Source: Pseudopithomyces maydicus (lineage: Eukaryota > Ascomycota > Dothideomycetes > Pleosporales > Didymosphaeriaceae). Taken from it: 64,000 nucleotides of DNA. How positions within the stretch are numbered: position 1 is the stretch's first letter; every line of letters starts with the position of its first letter. The notes beneath the pieces are model-generated. The model was not told the origin of the DNA, made no database searches, and saw only the letters and a program-made list of their open reading frames with translations. This document shows, piece by piece, positions 22,117 to 32,034 of this stretch. A program made the translations under genes and the position numbers. Location: assembly GCA_026873275.1 (NCBI GenBank), contig JANTUC010000010.1, positions 248,001-312,000 of the forward strand. The letters run 5' to 3'.

Positions 22117-24009
22117 ATGAGAATCACGCGAACCATCACCACCGGGGGCCGGATTCGTAGCGGTGCCCACGCGCCTGTCGTCACGGGGGTGCGTCCATCT
22201 TTATCGAAGCCCTTGCAGCCGCGTGAAATTATGTTTGATACTTGGCCAAACAGTTCCAACTTCAAGAATATAGCACGACCATCTGCACCTTTTGCTAAAC
22301 CTTTGGGGGACGCCGAACTTTGGAGGGCTGAAAATTATAAAAAGGTTGTCGAACATTTAACAGCTCAGAGTGCAGAGCACCCTCTCGATTCTTATGGGAA
22401 AAACCTGATTTGGTGGTTTAGCACCGCCGAGCGGTGCTTACGAGATGGCATCTTGAGTATACAAGAGATCGATATGACAAGAAGGTATGCGTCTTTGGGC
22501 GAGAATTTTGGTATTAGGAGAGTCAGTTCACATCGTCGGCGAGTCATGAGAATATTCGCAAAGCATTCGGCCAAAACACAAGGTCATGATACACGCCATG
22601 CCCACGAATCGCCAACACAAGTAGCCTGGAAGACGCGAGAGATCCGATCAGAAACAGAGTTTGACGATGCTAGCCGTGTTTCTCAAGTGGAAAATATCAT
22701 TCGGTATGATTTTAAGCAAAAGGCACTTTGTCTGGAGGCGCTCACACCGAAGCTTGATGCACACAATGCTGCTGCAACAAATAATGAGCGCCTCGTGCTT
22801 TTGGGCGAACGAATAATAAGCTTGTACGTTGGCAACTTCTGGTGGGAAAGTAAATTACCATCTTTCTTTGGTCGATTATGGAGCGCCCAACTCGCAACTG
22901 GACCAAGGTTGGGAAACCGCGGCAAAAATCTGGGTCTGGACAAACATATACTGAAACCTTACCATGAGTATAAACCAGTGAACCAGATGGTAGCTGAAGC
23001 TGTCCGGTCAATCATAGGAGCAGTGTATCTGGATTGCGACAGAGATTTTAGAGTCATCGAAGGATTGATGGAAATATTCGGGCTCCAAAATTATCTTCAT
23101 GTGGAAGCCATAAACGCAAAGAACGGAATTGTTTTCCGACAGCAATCTGGCATTGATAGATCTGAGCCGGTCGAGCCGCTGGTAGAAATCTCGCGAGATG
23201 ATCGGCAAGCAGTGCAATCCGCAGTCAAACCATTCGAAACCAAGCTGCCAGCAGCGTCGTCAGTCACTGGCGATGACCTTGGAAAAACTGAACACCAGAA
23301 TACTATACCAGAATTTGTTCCAACACAAGCAAGGTGTGTCGAAAGGGCAATATTCATTTCCAAGCAGATTGAAAAACTCTCAAAAGTCGAACTCAGAAAT
23401 CTTGAGTCTTGGGCAGGTCAAAAAGGTTACAGCATTGAGAGAGAACTGGAAGAAATACTAGAAGTGTGGAGCTCATTGACAGCAAATATCCAATATCTCA
23501 AAATCAAACTGGAGAAAGACCCGCATTCGAAACAAGCATCCGCTTGGAACGACCATCTCGCAAAACTTCCGGCGACATTACACGAATACGAAAGCAAGCT
23601 TCCCACGATGTTTTCAAGATTCGATGAGATGATTTTGTACCCAGATGAGAGAAACCTTCTGCAGCGATATCGCAAGGATTTGGCCAATGCAACCAAAGCA
23701 GATCAGCTACCGGTGGAAGTGAAAAAATCGAAATTGGCGCCCGGGAATGGTGTGGCCAATTCAATCAAGCAAAAAGCAACAAATGAGAAGGTTGCAATGG
23801 ACGAGCATGAAGCACGTCGTTCCGCGGGGAAGCCTAGACTTCAAAACACAGCAACGGGGAAGCTTCGTAACAAAACGACCTCGGATAGAGAGACCAAGAC
23901 TCAAAATGTTCCTAGAGAAAGCTTTGTTGGGAACAACATGTCAAAGAAAGTTCAGAAGAGTAACACGAAAGATGATCTCGCTGCTGGGAGTTCCCAGCAA
24001 AGGTTTTAG
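22117..24009 (+). CDS. RNase III-fold protein with degenerate catalytic residues, probably mitochondrial
   Basis: The 630-residue open frame has an RNase III domain at about residues 190-325. The signature helix reads NNERLVLLGERII where active enzymes have NERLEFLGD, and the second motif reads AEAVRSIIGAVYLD where active enzymes have AD.VEA.IGA.YLD. Thus the usual Asp-Asp-Glu set appears as Glu, Glu and Arg, so cleavage activity is doubtful. The first 40 residues are rich in Arg, Thr and Gly and lack acidic residues, fitting a mitochondrial presequence. RNase III-fold proteins without activity occur in fungal mitochondrial ribosomes and RNA-processing complexes; that role here is inferred. 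The C-terminal half is charged, with likely helices (IEKLSKVELRNLESWA, LEEILEVWSSL). The frame ends at a TAG that is followed in the same frame by another 225 open codons. Confidence 0.6.
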   Translation: MRITRTITTGGRIRSGAHAPVVTGVRPSLSKPLQPREIMFDTWPNSSNFKNIARPSAPFAKPLGDAELWRAENYKKVVEHLTAQSAEHPLDSYGKNLIWWFSTAERCLRDGILSIQEIDMTRRYASLGENFGIRRVSSHRRRVMRIFAKHSAKTQGHDTRHAHESPTQVAWKTREIRSETEFDDASRVSQVENIIRYDFKQKALCLEALTPKLDAHNAAATNNERLVLLGERIISLYVGNFWWESKLPSFFGRLWSAQLATGPRLGNRGKNLGLDKHILKPYHEYKPVNQMVAEAVRSIIGAVYLDCDRDFRVIEGLMEIFGLQNYLHVEAINAKNGIVFRQQSGIDRSEPVEPLVEISRDDRQAVQSAVKPFETKLPAASSVTGDDLGKTEHQNTIPEFVPTQARCVERAIFISKQIEKLSKVELRNLESWAGQKGYSIERELEEILEVWSSLTANIQYLKIKLEKDPHSKQASAWNDHLAKLPATLHEYESKLPTMFSRFDEMILYPDERNLLQRYRKDLANATKADQLPVEVKKSKLAPGNGVANSIKQKATNEKVAMDEHEARRSAGKPRLQNTATGKLRNKTTSDRETKTQNVPRESFVGNNMSKKVQKSNTKDDLAAGSSQQRF

Positions 24010-24684
24010 AAAATCGACGCAAACGAATTTGAATATCACGCCTGGATGATCCGGAAGTGGCGTGAATGGAAAATACAGATGGCACTTGCCAAACAAAGCT
24101 GGTCAGTCAAACATTCATTGTTGAGTTGGCTTATTGAAGAGAACATTATCCCTGAAGGCATGAACAAAATCCCATGGTATGACTTGTATCAATCTGGAAA
24201 GCATACATCCATCAAAGATCCTGGAGAATCCCAAGCCCTCCCAAACTCATCAGACTCCATCTCATCTACGTCTACTCCAGGATCGATGTGCGACAAGGAA
24301 TGGAGAACTTGGGCCAAGAAGAAACTTTGTGTGAGGGCCAGGCACATACGGCTTGATTGTGAACTACCAGAACACGCGGATATCTTGTATATACTGAAAT
24401 TGCACCATGTGGTACCCTTGGCTGCTACATCGATCCCTTGGGGGATCCTGTACGACCACGCCCTACGGCATGCCAGACTTGCTTCACGACATCCAGGAAG
24501 TAGGCCATTACCGTCTCCTATAGCTCTGCCTCCAGGTCTATTCAATGAGCCCGACGCTGTTACTGCTCGAGATTCGAACGCGAAGGGAGTGCTTGAGAAT
24601 TTACAGTCCGAAGAAGAGAATGTGCAGAAGACGCAAACGAGAATGGTAGCTTCGATACCTAACGAATCCCAATTTGGAGATTGA
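24010..24684 (+). other. In-frame continuation after TAG of the RNase III-like gene
   Basis: Directly after the TAG at 24007-24009 the same reading frame stays open for 224 more residues (KIDANEFEYHAWMIRKW, then HADILYILKLHHVVPLAATS). The first Met is at 24046. It may be a 3' exon of the RNase III-like gene: the TAG sits in ggttttag, which could be an intron acceptor. A frame-preserving intron is possible only from weak donors such as GTTGGG at 23926 or GTTCAG at 23950. Stop-codon read-through, a real truncation, or an independent small gene are the alternatives. No domain is recognised. Confidence 0.4.
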
Positions 24685-25281
24685 TGTTCCGACTTGACAT
24701 GCTGGCCAAAAGATACCCCAACGAGGTAGACATCTTCCAGAGTCGCGCTTTCCAGTCTCAGTGAAGCCGCATACGCCCTAAACTGGACTGGATCAACCAG
24801 ACATCACCATCGAGTCTCATGCTACGGTACCCATAGGGGCAGATTCGCACGCAAAAAGAAAAATCCCGTCCTAGCCACACTACTTATCTCAGACCTCGAG
24901 AACCGAACCCTAAGACTACATCCATACCCCAGCCGGTGGTATCTCGGGAATTCATGGCGAAGAAAATATAGAAACGGGGCGAAGTTCGCAAAGAGGAGTG
25001 CTGTAAAGGGAAGGAGGTTTGAAAGAGAGGAAGTGTATTGAGAAAATGGCGAATGAGCCTATAGGCTTGGAGTCCCAGAGTCAAGCGGCCCCCATGTGAC
25101 TCATAGAACTAGAGCTGACTCATGCCTCGATTATCCCGCTTTCAGTACCACCGAAGTACTAGCGCTAGTCTAACCACTAATCGACTATCAAGTATCTATC
25201 TATATAATTAAGACCAATCCATATCTTTACAAATATATACCGCAAATTGACTACCTACAACTATACACCATACAATCAACC
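24685..25281. other. Intergenic region
   Basis: No gene was recognised. An AT-rich ctatatataattaag segment near 25199 precedes the acetyltransferase start and may be its core promoter. Confidence 0.45.
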
Positions 25282-26015
25282 ATGGCACAATCTGAATCCC
25301 ACCTCACACCCTTCATCCTCCTCACCGACCGCCTAATCATCGTCCCAACCCCCATCGCCGTCCACTTCCCCAACTACATTGCTCTATACGGCGGCCTCCA
25401 CGCCAACGAGGCCTTCTGCTCCATGGCCTTCGGATCCCACTTCCCACCTCGAACCTGGAGCCCCGAGGAAACACGCGACGTCATCGTCACGCGGGACATA
25501 GGGCGCTGCTGGAAGGGAAGAGGAATGGGCGACTTTGCGGTCGCCCTGCGAGCGAAGACCGACGCATCGCTCGCTTTCCCAACGGCTGGTGAAACGGGGC
25601 GGAATCTCCCCGGCCAGGATTCCGTATCGATGATAGACGCCGGGGACTCAGAGAAAGATCTCTACGCCAAGGAACTGCAAGACGTCGCGTGGGTAGGCTA
25701 CGCAGGTGTCCGCGACGCAACCACGACGTCGATTCCAGCGCCAGAAGAGGGCGACGCGCCGCTGCCGCCGTGGGAAGAGATGGTGGAGCTGAGGTACGGG
25801 GTGAGTGGTGATTATTGGGGGAAGGGGATTGCGGGGGAGGCGGCGAGGGCGGTGATGCAGTGGGCGGGGAGCGAGAGGGGGTTAGGCGGTTTATTGCGGA
25901 GACGGAGAGGACGAATGTGAGGAGTGGGAGGGTTTTGGGGAAGATGGGGTTTAGGGAGAGTGGGACGCGGTATTGGAAGGAGGATAGTGAGGTGGAGTGG
26001 GAGAGGGTTGTTTAG
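25282..26015 (+). CDS. GNAT-family N-acetyltransferase (RimJ/RimL-like), with a presumed 1-base frameshift
   Basis: GNAT enzymes move acetyl groups from acetyl-CoA to amines. The first frame (25282 on) has LTPFILLTDRLIIVPTP, VAWVGYAGVRD, MVELRYGVSGDYWGKGIAGEAARAVM, the typical beta-strand and acetyl-CoA-binding region. It then runs into LLRRRRGRM and stops at 25920. The next frame continues exactly where the family needs it: RRFIAETERTNVRSGRVLGK, then MGFRESGTRYWKED, ending at 26015. The switch falls at a G5 run (25877-25881), where one missing base restores a protein of about 244 residues. I regard the gene as intact and the base as missing from the assembly; a recent pseudogene is the alternative. 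The acceptor substrate is unknown. Confidence 0.75.
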
Positions 26016-26085
26016 TTCGGAGAGAGGAGAGGTGGTGCGAAGTGGCTTTGATTAGATATAGAAATGATAGAATTTACGCAAAGGT

Positions 26086-28265
26086 TCAAGGGATGGAACG
26101 GTGCCCGAAACGATCTCGGAGGCTAGCTGAGGAATTCTTGACCCAGGACTTGACAAAGTAATACGCTCCCTGGATGTACGAATGGTGCAAGAGCCAGGCA
26201 ATTGTACCATTTAACACTGACGTCCCCGCGAGCACTTCGAAGAAATGTTCCCAGGTTTTCTTTTGGTCTTTCGATTGCGTGAAGTCCATGCTGAATATGG
26301 CAGCCGTGAAAAGTAGGGGAAACGCGACATACTAGAATAATGCCTTGAGAAAAATACCATGAGCAACTGGAGCACTGAACTCACCACAGTCATTTGGGTC
26401 AGGGTTCGGATATTTTCTCCCTGAGCTATAGCCATCTCGGTTTGACGGAGACTAGAAACAGTATGGAACTGGAAGACACGTCAACATGAATGGAATCTAA
26501 TCAGTATAGGTGGTATGCTGTAATTGCGACAGTACAGATGAATCGACTATTTAAACTTACGTTCTCTATTCTTGCTTTAAAAGTCGCTCTCTGGGCTACC
26601 AAACGATTCCTGGATCGTTCTAGTTCACCTATATTGCGGAAGATGGATTCGAGCAGTTGTGGATATGTGTCCTTGTTGTGTACGTACAAGGTGAAGATTG
26701 AGATTTGGTTCTTTTGGAACGTGTCCCATGCATCGAGAGTACTGCTAATAGTATCGATGAAGGTCTGGATAGTCTCAAGAACAGTGCTGAGAGTCTGAGT
26801 ATGCTTACTTCGTTCATTCTCAGGTTCAGGTCTTCGAACCTAGCTTGATTTTAGTCCGAAATCCAAGAAACGTGCATTTGCTAGTTCTGAAAAGAGCTTG
26901 ATCGAACTTATATGTGTGCTGCACAGCGAGTTGATGAAATCAGTAACATAAGAGAATTGATTACTTACATACGCCTCCATGCGTCTAGTCAAAGTTCGAA
27001 TCAAAGCAACATATTCGTGATTCACTTGAGTTAGACGTACTTCTAGTTGCTCTAACCAATATTGTCTTGGATCCCAGCATGGAGACGGATGACTATAGTG
27101 TCTGGTAGTAGGATCACGGGTCGCTGTTCCGCTGGGTGGATTGAGGTAGGTACTTAGGTCAGGCTCCGAGCCAAAGTAGGTTTCGACAAGAAATAGTTCT
27201 GTCCAGAACCATTCGTCAGGACCCCAACAAAGCGACGATATCTGAGCCTCATGGTAGTAGATTTCCTTTTCGTCGTCCACCTCAAGCTGAAGAGGAAGAA
27301 GAACGGATTTCCGAAGAGAAACTGCGCCTATAGAACGGTGATCTTTGGTTGTGTCGAGAGGCCCAAGTCGCATTGCATAGTACGGTAAATGGAATTCTAG
27401 GAAGAACCCAAACGACTTTGGTCCCTGTTCATGTTAGCTACCTTCATGCTATATAGATTATGTGTTTTAGTAGCTCGTCGCTACGGTCACTTGAATTTTC
27501 GCTTCATGTGCCGCTTAGAATAGCTAGCTCTCGGCCGGTTATATGATCTTTGCCTTTGGAATCAAGTAAATTCGGCTTACCAATGCGACCGAAAACATGC
27601 ATTCTCCTGCCAGATATCTATGCATCATCTCTCGAACAGGAATTATGGATCTCGGTGCTGTAGTCGAAGCCAGAACGAGGGCCGTGATAGGCTTCAGATC
27701 AGGGATGCAACTATACCGATTAGTAGAAGCAGTTTCACACTAGTTTCCCTTACATTATACGTCTTTCTGCCTGTTGCGGAACTCTCTGGTATGTTGTGTA
27801 AGTTGCTTGACATGGTTTGAAAAATGTTGCACAACTTTAGCTTACCTTTTCTTGTAATTTGTCATAGAGGTCTTTTATGTAAAGATTCTTCGAAAACACG
27901 CTGTCACTAGCACATGTTTGATGGACCAGTCTGGTGCATCGCTCGTGATAATGACGATCCTCCAGTAGTGCAGCGATTTCAGGATTGCCAGGTAGATAGC
28001 GGATTTGTTCACTAATAGGTCGAGTAAGGTCGATACGCAGCCCCGATTTCATGAACTCTTTGATTATCCGATGTTTCACTGGTGTCGAACGAGCAAAGTT
28101 CCTGATACCGTGCTTTGAGAATTTTTTTATCACTTGTCCGATCGGAACTTGTGGGTCACATAGACAGAAGTCTTCTTGCTCATAGGACTCTTCTTGCCGT
28201 TGAGTGTACGTGAGCCATGGATCATGAGAATACAACTGATGCGAGTTTCTTGGCCCAATGGACAT
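26086..28265 (-). CDS. CorA-like membrane protein, multi-exon
   Basis: Exons read on the minus strand: 28265-27846, 27785-27754, 27710-27581, 27424-26973, a doubtful one at 26839-26809, 26773-26561, 26468-26385 and 26331-26086. Apart from the doubtful stretch, frames join without stops and introns have GTAAGY-type donors and CTAAT-like branch points. The total is about 535 residues. SFGFFLEFHLPYYAMRLG, the coiled region ELERSRNRLVAQRATFKARI and the block LRQTEMAIAQGENIRTLTQMT before a hydrophobic segment (VAFPLLFTAAIF) match the CorA-like proteins common in ascomycetes. The canonical GMN after the first membrane helix is SMD here, so Mg2+ transport is doubtful. The second helix is probably VLNGTIAWLLHHSYI. 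The junction between 26.77 and 26.97 kb is unresolved: the micro-exon model leaves a 35-nt intron, and skipping it gives a 174-nt intron. The start ATG is the first in a clean context; the frame stays open to 28343. Confidence 0.6.
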
Positions 28266-29684
28266 TTTTTTTGTCAGTCTCACTAAAGTCTGTAGATGTC
28301 TAGATGGTGTGCCGCGTAGCTCTATCATCAGCGTACCCCGCAACGTCGCAATCAGCTGCCCATTTCGCTCGCTTGGATATCCAAGGACAGAGCCAAGCTA
28401 TTACAAGAGGCCGCATAGCGAGTAAAAAATCAGGATTTCACGAGGCTGACTCCCATCTCTGCAGGCAATCTGAAGACAAAATCAGCTAGCCTTATCTGGA
28501 CAAGCGCGCTGTGGTTGCACCAGGGTACACGTGTGAGCCCAAAACTGTCACATGCTTCGCTAGTGTACATACAGTCACTCAACTGTCGTCGTGAGGACCT
28601 GAACAGACCATTCCTCGCATCAAAAAAATTTATTGGGTGTAATCAAGAACCTACCTGTAAATGTAAGTATACATGCATCCGCACATGCGACAGGAAACGC
28701 CGTGTATCTGTTGCTATCGCCCACACGACTGTTTTCCTTCTCATTTGTTCAAAGCTAACCGCTGGAAACAGTTCACGCTCGCCGTGATGACGGTACCACA
28801 TAATCGACTGCACCTCACGACACCGAGAACTTGCGCCTATCCAGAAACAGAAAATTATGGTTCGGCATACGATGCTGGTTTGCAATCACTGGCCAGGCCC
28901 CAAAATAAATTAGGTGTAAGTGGATAGGCTTGATGGCCCCCTCGAAACTGACGCTAAACTCTTAGATGCCTGTTGTATATGGTCCACCTGAACAGGTTTG
29001 GTATTGTGTATGATTTTCCATCGCTTGTCCTGAAACTCGTACTAAATATGACAGTGTCATTGTGGCGATGGTCCTTACCCAGTTGCAATCTATTCCAACT
29101 GTGCGGAATGCGGTCATGTGAAAGATAGTAGTTGTACAGTATCAATCTCCAAGTAGAATTCAATCATAGTAGACATCTCAAGCCGAGGATATACTTGAAG
29201 TCGTGGTATACAATATCTGAAGGACTCGTGCTGAGTAATGTCTCTGACGTGCTCACAGTATTCATCAGTTTCCGATAGACAATGAAACATGCTGCTTTAT
29301 TAAGTTATACTCTTTCTGTGAGATGTTAAATAGATATCATGAGGTGGGCTGAATAAAGGGTAGAAAATTAGACACAAACCCCAAAAAGCCCCTACGCAAT
29401 GTGCACAGATATGACTGACACTGAGCGCTTATTTTCTACTAGAAACTAGACCGCAAACACTAGATTCCTATTAAGAAAGCATAAATATCCGAGCCAAACA
29501 TTCACAGGAATTGTTGGGCGTGCAGGGCCAATAAGTGGGCACTTTAATTTTGTTGACAGGCTTGTACTACCACGCTTTCTGTACAGTCACACTTTATATT
29601 CTATAAACCCTCACCTCACCTTCCATAAATTCCCACCCACACTCTCTCGCTGTTACTTCAAACCACTTGGGAACCACAGTCAAC
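28266..29684. other. Intergenic region
   Basis: This 1.4-kb stretch has only short open frames (up to 90 codons) on both strands, with no motif. An upstream exon of the CorA-like gene cannot be excluded. A ctttatattctataaacc sequence near 29591 is a likely TATA element for the small gene at 29685. Confidence 0.4.
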
Positions 29685-30052
29685 ATGGGAGCTTCAAAAA
29701 AGACAGATTCCCCTGCTACCCCCCTCCACCTTACAACATTAACGACGAAGATCATGGTGACCACAAAGTCATGCCTATTGGTGTATCATCCAACACAACG
29801 CCTTCGTCCGGCCCAACAGCTACTCAGTAACCTCAAATGACACAATTTGTCGCTCCATCGACAAACAGCCAAAGCAGTCACACCCAGGATGAGCCACAAG
29901 ACGACGACTGGGGGATCTACTTTTGTCGGGGAAACCCATGCGAAATTACAGTCGAACCTGGCATAATAAAGGTCGGATGCGGGATTTTTGTATTCGTGTT
30001 TGCGGCATACGCTGGGTATCGCATAGCGGGAATAATGCTAGCCAGACTCTAG
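29685..30052 (+). CDS. Small single-pass membrane protein, unknown, with a presumed frameshift and one intron
   Basis: From ATG 29685 the frame starts MGASKKTDSPATP. It switches by one base around a C6 run (29719-29724) into YNINDEDHGDHKVMPIGVS and SNTTPSSGPTAT. That frame meets TAA, but a 48-nt frame-preserving intron fits there (29827 donor GTAACC, 29874 acceptor CAAAG). It leads into SHTQDEPQDDDWGIYFCRG. The C-terminal KVGCGIFVFVFAAYAGYRIAG is one membrane helix. The predicted protein is about 107 residues. If neither correction is accepted, only the 71-residue frame from 29837 remains. No family recognised; an acidic soluble N-terminus with a C-terminal anchor is all that can be said. Confidence 0.4.
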
Positions 30053-30534
30053 TAAGTCTCCCGGGGGATGTCCCTTTTTTCAACCATCTTTACGTCATCG
30101 TGGATTGACTCGACGTCTTTACAGAATCTCAAACGCCAAAGCTAACTAAATACAAGGTTCAGGACAACAACAAGAATATGGAAAGCAGTTATTTGGCGAA
30201 TTTGATTTTTGACGAGTTTGATTCCTCACGGGTGTAATGTTTTTGGTTCAGGAAAGAACACCTCAGAGTAGTCAATCCAGCTTCCAGTCTCATTTTCTTA
30301 CACTACTACAATCTGATACTAGTGGTCCCTACAATTCATAATCGTGGTTCAGGCTGTTTCCCAATCCGAGTTGGGAACACCGCGCCGCTTGAGGCATTAT
30401 TGTCAGCTTGATTACGTCATTTTCAGAAGCTGCTTATTTGACATGCACTCACAATTGGAAAAAGGCCTACTAGTTCAACGTACCAACTAAAGCGTATCCT
30501 CAAACAACTAGACAACGCAGCACTATAAAGCAAT
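30053..30534. other. Intergenic region
   Basis: No gene was recognised; it holds the 3' flank of the small membrane protein gene and the promoter of the next gene. Confidence 0.45.
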
Positions 30535-31176
30535 ATGCCAATATCTATAGTGGAGCGTCCGAGGATTATTATAGAGATGGAACTGTCGCCAGATACCTAT
30601 CACTTTTCCTCTCCTAGGCCGCCAACACTCAGCTTTACCCTAACGTCCCATGCATCACACTGTTTGACTATTCTCATTCCGCATCATTCCCCTTTGGCCA
30701 TCAATCGATCCATGAACATGGGTGGCTATCCAATTTATGACCTTAGCACCTCGCCTCCTACCGCGGTAAAGATTGGAGATATGACAGGCTATATATCGGC
30801 TCGTGGAGCACCCAATGAACTCGTCGTACTACAACCTGGACAACAATCGAAAAAGTTTGAAGTTGCGTTCAGCCGCGGGGCATCATATGACCTGTCTTTT
30901 CGCCCACAGCCGTGGCACATTGTACGCAACGGCAGGATATTGGATCAAGATGGAAAAGAAACTTCGATCAGAAGACCGAGCGTAGTTCATGGTGTAGATG
31001 GCCTGGAAGCGGGAAAGACGTACAAAGCTACTATGGCGATGGATAAACTAGATAAGGTACCTTGGTGGTGGGGAGATGAGAAAGATAAGCCACATCCGAA
31101 TGAAATAAACGGTCAGGTTGCAGGAATTGAATGGTATATAGTTGATGGAGGGGTCGAGTTTCGGGTGGAGGAATGA
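30535..31176 (+). CDS. Hypothetical protein, probable beta-rich fold
   Basis: This 213-residue single-exon frame has no signal peptide or membrane helix. The sequence alternates hydrophobic residues (TLSFTLTSHASHCLTILIP, YDLSFRPQPWHIVRNG, GIEWYIVDGGVEFRVEE) in a way that suggests a beta-sandwich. The PPTLSFTLTSHA opening resembles a set of uncharacterised ascomycete proteins I recall only loosely. It ends in a clean TGA. No catalytic motif is visible and neighbours give no clue. It is accepted as a gene because of length, uninterrupted frame and protein-like composition. Confidence 0.6.
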   Translation: MPISIVERPRIIIEMELSPDTYHFSSPRPPTLSFTLTSHASHCLTILIPHHSPLAINRSMNMGGYPIYDLSTSPPTAVKIGDMTGYISARGAPNELVVLQPGQQSKKFEVAFSRGASYDLSFRPQPWHIVRNGRILDQDGKETSIRRPSVVHGVDGLEAGKTYKATMAMDKLDKVPWWWGDEKDKPHPNEINGQVAGIEWYIVDGGVEFRVEE

Positions 31177-32034
31177 GGTGCTCATCGAGTCAGATGTAAG
31201 ATTATTGGCAGCATGTCTTTGCTTTTGATATTGGTTATGTACATAGAGATTCGCTTACTATCGGTGGGATATGTTCGTGGCTTAGCTATTGGATAATGAT
31301 TCTTGTACGCCCAAGATATTTCAACCCTGATAAGAACCTTTGAAATGAGCTGCCGGGGAAACATGCCAGTTTAGCCTAGCTATTTATCACTCACCATTAC
31401 AGCTTTATAGGTACTACGACTTGACATTCTATGAATTTTCAGTGGGTATCACATGTGAACTGTGTTGATATGTGGCATTGTTCGGGGCGTTTAAAACAGA
31501 GAGCCAGGACTATCGATTCGGTCTTGCATTCGCCAAGATGCAAAAAATATTTTAGATCTTGACATACGTCTACATCAAAAGCGATTCACGCCATGACTTT
31601 ACACAGGTATACGAACTCAGTGACCTCGGGAGTCACCTACGCACATGCATGTAACATTGTCGCAACAGAACTTCAGGCTTGATGTGCCTACTGCATCTTT
31701 ACTGTCCAATCAATATAACCGGCCTGTAGAGATATTCTCGGTTAGGATTAATAATGCATCGCACTCATACGCGCTTAGTCCACTCCGTAGAGTTGTTGGG
31801 GAGAGAGAATGAGGGGCCAATCAGCAGAACTCTCACTGCTGCCCAATCAGAACCGTTCTACTAGACCCGCAATTTTGCACATTGCCTTACATGACTCCTG
31901 CGCCTTCACCACCCTCGCACGCTTACCCTTTTCGAAAGCGCTCTAGGAAATATGCCAGTCCCGGATTGACTGCCAACATCTTCCCACCTTGACACCATCA
32001 CCTTCATATTCTAGGGAGACGCCCTCCGCCGGAA
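31177..32034. other. Intergenic region upstream of TRM11
   Basis: No gene was recognised. The region is AT-rich, becoming pyrimidine-rich just before the TRM11 start. Confidence 0.5.
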
